Of a stretch of 64,000 nucleotides of DNA, positions 60,473-64,000 are shown piece by piece. The position numbers and the translations under genes are program-made. The stretch is taken from contig RSEF01000001.1 in assembly GCA_003993805.1 (NCBI GenBank), positions 58,980,806-59,044,805 on the forward strand, read 5' to 3'. How positions within the stretch are numbered: the stretch's first letter is position 1; each line of letters begins with the position of its first letter. The notes beneath the pieces were generated by a model, which did no database searches, was not told the DNA's origin, and saw nothing but the letters and a program-made list of their open reading frames with translations. Source of the stretch: Himantopus leucocephalus (Eukaryota > Chordata > Aves > Charadriiformes > Recurvirostridae).

Positions 60473-61331
60473 TAACTGGTAAGAGGAAAAGCCTTAGGGA
60501 AGTAAAATAAGTTGCCAAAGACCACTTTTTTCAAGATTAACAGTCCAAGGTGTTAGGTAGTGTGAGATCACAGAGAGGGGCTGTTGGAAAGGCTATCAAA
60601 CTACAGCATCTACAAAAAGTCTAAAGACAAATTGACAAAGGATCCATGGAGTTCCTAGAGATTACTGGTTGTGCGTGGTCCAGACATTGTTCAGACTGAA
60701 TGAAACAGGAAAAAATTACTTTCATTTCTATGAAGTGAGCTGTTGCGCGACAAGGAGTGCAAGTAATAAAAGTAAAAAATCACAGGGTTTTCGTACCAAG
60801 AAATTTTGGGTGCGTTCCTAGTAAGTAGTGATTCATCTGTGTGTTTCTCTTCAATGTGTCAGTTCAAGCATACCCATCAATGCAGAGTCAAATAAGGTAA
60901 ACGAGAAATCCATACAAATGACAGACTACTGGATAGATGAAGCCCTACCTGATTCAAGTGATCTGTCTTAGCATAGACCAAAATATCTGGCAGCACTTTA
61001 TGAGATTCACCATTTCAGTGATTCTTGAACAGAAACTCTGCCATCATCTAAAAAGTTTCTAGTTCCAAGGTTAATTAACACTGAAGTTGCAACAAAAAAA
61101 ACTATGTGCCAGGAGACACAGCAGACCTCACTAAAAAGAGGGTCAAACTGTTACTTGCTAGAGAAATGAGAAAGAATTAGATGTGTCAAAACCACTAAAT
61201 GAGACCATGTGGCAAAAGTGACCGTGACATGTTTGTATAAAGACAAATTACATCAACAGTGTTTGAAATAGAAGGCTGAGCATGAGTCTGGCTTAAACCA
61301 CAGCCTGTCAGTGGTGAAATCACAGCATCAT
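60473..61331. other. Noncoding stretch between transposons
   Basis: No gene, repeat family or structured RNA recognised. AT-rich unique sequence. Immediately before the LTR there is no polypurine tract (…GAAATCACAGCATCAT), which argues against an internal retroviral region on this side. Confidence 0.55.
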
Positions 61332-61513
61332 TGTATTGGGTTTGTGTGGCAAGGTTTTGGTAGTGGGGGGGGGGGCCACAGGGGTGGCTTTAGGTGAGAA
61401 GCTTCTAGAAGCTTCCCCTATAGAGCCAATGCCATCTGGCTCCAAGACCATCCCAACACTGGCAAAGGTCAAACCAATCAGTGATGGTGGTAGCACCTCT
61501 GGGATAACATGTT

Positions 61514-61519
61514 TAAGAG
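61514..61519. repeat. Target-site duplication of nested CR1 (left copy)
   Basis: TAAGAG occurs here and again at 62716-62721, exactly flanking the CR1. One copy belongs to the LTR sequence (…GTTTAAGAG|GAAAAA…). Confidence 0.75.
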
Positions 61520-62715
61520 TCACAGAATCACAGAATGGTAGAGGTTGGAAGGGACCTTCAGAGATCATCTAGTCCAACCTCCCTGCCAAAGCAGGTTCAC
61601 CTAGAGCAGGTTGGACAAGAATGCATCCAGGTGGGTTTTGAAGATTCCCCAGAGAAGGAGATTCCACAGCCTCTCTGGGAAGCCTGTTCCAGTGCTCTGT
61701 CACCCTCAAAGTAAAGAAGCTTTTCCTCATGTTGAGATGGAATTTCCTGTGTTCCAATTTGTGCACATTGCCCCTTGTCCTGTCACTGGGCACCACTCAA
61801 AAGAGTCTGGCCCCATCCTTTTGACACCAGTCCTTTAGATATTTATAAGCATTGATGAGATCCCCTCTCAGTCTTCTCCAGGCTAAACAGACCCAGGTCT
61901 CTCAGCCTTTCCTCATAAGAGAGATGCTCTATTCCCTTGATCATCTTCGTAGCCCTCCGCTGGACTCTTTCCAGTATTCCCCTGTCCTTCTTGAACTGGG
62001 GAGCCCAGAACTGGACACAGTACTCCAGATGTGGCCTCACCATGGCAGAGTAGAGGGGCAGGATGACTTCCCTCAACCTGCTGGCAACACTCTTTTTAAT
62101 GCACCCCAGGATACCATTGGCCTTCTTGGCCACAAGGGCACATTGCTGCCTCATGGTCAACTTGTTGTCCATCAGGACTTCCAGGTCTCCCTCTGCAGAG
62201 CTGCTTTCCAGCAGGACAGTCCCTAACGTGCATGGGGTTATTCCTCCCCAGGTGCATGGCTCTACACTTGCCCTTGTTGAACTGCATTAGGTTCCTCTCT
62301 GTTCAACTCTCTAGCCTGTCCAGGTCTTGCTGTGTGGCGGCACACAGCCTTCTGGTGTGTCAGCCACTTCTCTCAGTTTTGTGTCATCAGCAAACTTGCT
62401 GAGGGTACGCTCTGTCCCCTCATCCAGGTCACTGATGAATATGTTGAACAATACTGGACCCAGTACTGACCCCTGGGAAACACTGCTATTTACGGGCCTC
62501 CAACCAGACTCTGCACCACTGATCACAACCCTCTGAGCTCTGTCATTCAACCAGTTCTCAATCCACCTCACTGACCACTCATCTAACCCACACTTCCTGA
62601 GCTTACCAATGAGGATGTTGTGGGAGACAGTGTCAAAAGCCTTGCTGAAGTTGAGGTAGACAATATCCACTGCTCTCCCCTCATCTACCCAGCCAGTCAT
62701 GCCATTGTAGAAGGC
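61520..62715 (-). pseudogene. CR1 LINE pol (reverse transcriptase) fragment, nested in LTR
   Basis: A 1.2-kb, 5'-truncated CR1 on the - strand. Reading from 62715 down, the frame gives the RT palm: [16 protein letters not shown], the [15 protein letters not shown] block and the catalytic FADD (62383-62394). Then come [41 protein letters not shown] and [14 protein letters not shown], and the end block [19 protein letters not shown]. The 3' end at 61520 retains TCACAGAATCACAGAATGG and GGTTGGAAGGGACC. It is broken by frameshifts near 62340, 62200 and 61862, and by stops at 62303-62305 and 61797-61799. The endonuclease and the first half of RT are missing. Flanked by TAAGAG duplications. Confidence 0.93.
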
Positions 62716-62721
62716 TAAGAG
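62716..62721. repeat. Target-site duplication of nested CR1 (right copy)
   Basis: TAAGAG identical to 61514-61519; the LTR sequence resumes here with GGAAAAAAAAAACAACC. Confidence 0.75.
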
Positions 62722-62865
62722 GAAAAAAAAAACAACCCTGCACAACTGCAGCAGAAAAGAGGAGCAAGAATATGTGAAAGAAATAATTCTGCAGACACCA
62801 AGGTCAGTGAAGAAGGAGGGGGAGGAGGTGCTCCAGGCACCGGAGCAGAGATTCCCCTACTGCCC

Positions 62866-63260
62866 ATGGTGAAGACCATGGTGAGGCAGGCTGTTCCCCT
62901 GCAACCCATGGAGGTTAACGGTGGAGCAGATATCCACCTGCAGCCCATGGAGGACCCCACGCCAGAGCAGGTGGATGAGCCCGAAGGAGGGTGTGACCCT
63001 GTGGGAAGCCTGCACTGGAGCAAGCTCCTGGCAGGACCTGTGGACCCATGGAGAGAGGAGCCCATGGTGGAGCAGGTTTGCTGGCAGGACTTGTGACCCC
63101 CTGGGGACCCGCACTGGAGCAGTCTGTTCCTGAAGGACTGCACCCCGTGGAACGGACTAGTGCTGGAGCAGTTCATGAAGAACTGTAGCCCATGGGGAGG
63201 ACACACATTGGAGAAGTTCATGGAGAACTGTCTCCTGTGTGAGGGCCCACATGCTGGAGC
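62866..63260 (+). repeat. Degenerate tandem repeats inside the LTR
   Basis: A motif of the form (C/A)(A/T)(C/G)(T/G)GGAGCAG…CTGGCAGGACTTGTG…CCC(A/G)TGG recurs about every 45-50 bp: near 62925, 62968, 63013, 63065, 63113, 63163, 63209 and 63251. The frame 62866-63093 is open, but this repeat explains it; I do not regard it as a gene. Confidence 0.65.
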
Positions 63261-63484
63261 AGGGCAAGAGTGTGAGGAGTCCTCCTCCTGAGGAGGAAGG
63301 AGTGGCAGAGACAATGTGTGATGAACTGACTGCAATCCCCATTCCCCATCCCCCTGTGCTGCTGGCGGGGAGGGGGTAGAGAACTCAGGAGTAAAGTTGA
63401 GCCCAGGAAGAAGGGAGGGGTGGTGGGAAGGTGACTTAAGATTTAGTTTTTATTTTCTCATTATCCTACTCTGATTTGATTGGT

Positions 63485-63490
63485 AATAAA
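63485..63490 (+). promoter_or_regulatory. Polyadenylation signal AATAAA in LTR
   Basis: AATAAA in GGTAATAAATTAAATTAATT, about 190 bp before the LTR end, in the position expected near an R/U5 boundary. Confidence 0.6.
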
Positions 63491-63677
63491 TTAAATTAAT
63501 TTTCGCCAAGTTGAGTTTGTTTTGCCCCTGATGATAATTGGTGAGTGATCTCTCCCTGTTCTTATCTCTACCCACAAGCCTTTTGTTATATTTTCTCTCC
63601 CCTGTCCAGCTGAGGAGGGGGAGTGATAGAGCAGCTTTACTGGGCACTTGGCATCCAGCCGGGCTCAACCCACAACA

Positions 63678-64000
63678 ATGATTAAGAGTCCAAGGGCAGT
63701 GCAAATAGATTTGAAAAGAAACCATAAAAGTGGATTGGTAAAACACCTCTGCCACCCACATCCAGGTCACATGTATGTGATGTCCCTCAGAGGTACCCAC
63801 CTAAGAGAAACAGAAGATTGTACCTCCTTTTCCAGGACGCATTCAATGTTGCTAATGCTGCTCTGTGTCTGCAGAGGTAACTCAGTCCCTCATGGCATGA
63901 TATGAGATTGTCCACCTGCTGGAAACAGGTCAGTGGCCAGTGTCCAGAAAGGACAAGTTTGGTGAACCAGGAATAGTTTGGTTATCAGAATAACCCCCAT
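63678..64000. other. Noncoding right flank
   Basis: No gene or repeat recognised after the LTR. No retroviral primer-binding site is seen in the first 30 bases. Unique sequence to the window end. Confidence 0.5.

Larger units (their letters stand above)
61332..63677 (+). mobile_element. Solo ERV LTR (avian, ERVL-like), split by a CR1
   Basis: The LTR begins TGTATTGGGTTTGTGTGGC and ends …CATCCAGCCGGGCTCAACCCACAACA, giving TG…CA ends. The G-rich block, CTAGAAGCTTCCCC, CAATCAGTGATGGTGGTAGC and GGGATAACATGTTTAAG are features of a long LTR common in Neoaves. With the CR1 (61520-62715) removed it is about 1.15 kb. An AATAAA signal lies at 63485-63490. ATCAT (61327-61331) and ATGAT (63678-63682) flank it as an imperfect 5-bp target duplication, the size expected for ERVL. 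No primer-binding site follows and no polypurine tract precedes it, so it is a solo LTR left by recombination. The class assignment is moderate; no internal proteins are present. Confidence 0.82.

Noticed and set aside
62866..63093. 76-codon + strand frame with repeated LQPME-like units
   Set aside because: Falls inside LTR tandem repeats; not a protein gene.
62715..63335. 206-codon - strand open frame
   Set aside because: It is antisense to the tandemly repeated part of the ERV LTR; repetition explains the lack of stops.
1..64000. tRNA, rRNA, CRISPR or phage-like features
   Set aside because: No cloverleaf with A/B boxes, no rRNA signature and no spaced direct-repeat array was seen; the sequence is eukaryotic.

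Overview
The window looks like bird nuclear DNA, probably from the Neoaves, taken from a draft assembly. The evidence is three CR1 LINE fragments in recognisable condition plus two tail scraps, some carrying the 8-bp CR1 3'-tail repeat (AGAATCAT type), and a long LTR of a kind I recognise as a dispersed avian ERV repeat. There are short traces of ancient MIR-like SINEs. Base composition is mixed and coding potential is very low. Four runs of N (13965-14019, 27805-27904, 39873-39972, 52892-52991) and a single N at 19004 are assembly gaps; three of these five sit against homopolymers.

I find no convincing host protein-coding gene. The long open frames I examined are chance frames: they have no recognisable domains, they overlap repeats or gaps, or they mirror frames on the other strand. 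The stretch from 1 to about 59.9 kb reads as intergenic or intronic single-copy DNA with very few transposons. It holds small CR1 tails (285-348 and 39833-39872), MIR-like scraps (17.1, 24.3, 31.7, 46.2, 46.8 kb), microsatellites, several perfect short hairpins, and AT/homeodomain-motif-rich patches that look like conserved noncoding elements. The last point is a judgement by eye, without an alignment. Two spots (25268-25310 and 29941-30000) have good splice-acceptor context and could be small exons.

The most unusual item is at about 48.2-48.54 kb: a broken relic of a Ty3/Gypsy-type Gag coding region on the + strand. It is still open over about 117 codons and keeps the NVIYER core and a downstream QLDP(x)LTL block. 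Gypsy-like elements are very rare in birds, so this is either a very old fossil or part of a retained gag-derived sequence.

The right end (59.9-63.7 kb) is a nest of transposons. A + strand CR1 3' end (59890-60260, resuming at 60421-60472) is interrupted by a - strand CR1 3' end (60261-60413) flanked by a near-perfect short duplication. Next comes a solo ERV LTR (61332-63677) split by a 5'-truncated - strand CR1 (61520-62715) with a 6-bp TAAGAG duplication. That CR1 keeps recognisable reverse-transcriptase motifs but carries several frameshifts and stops.
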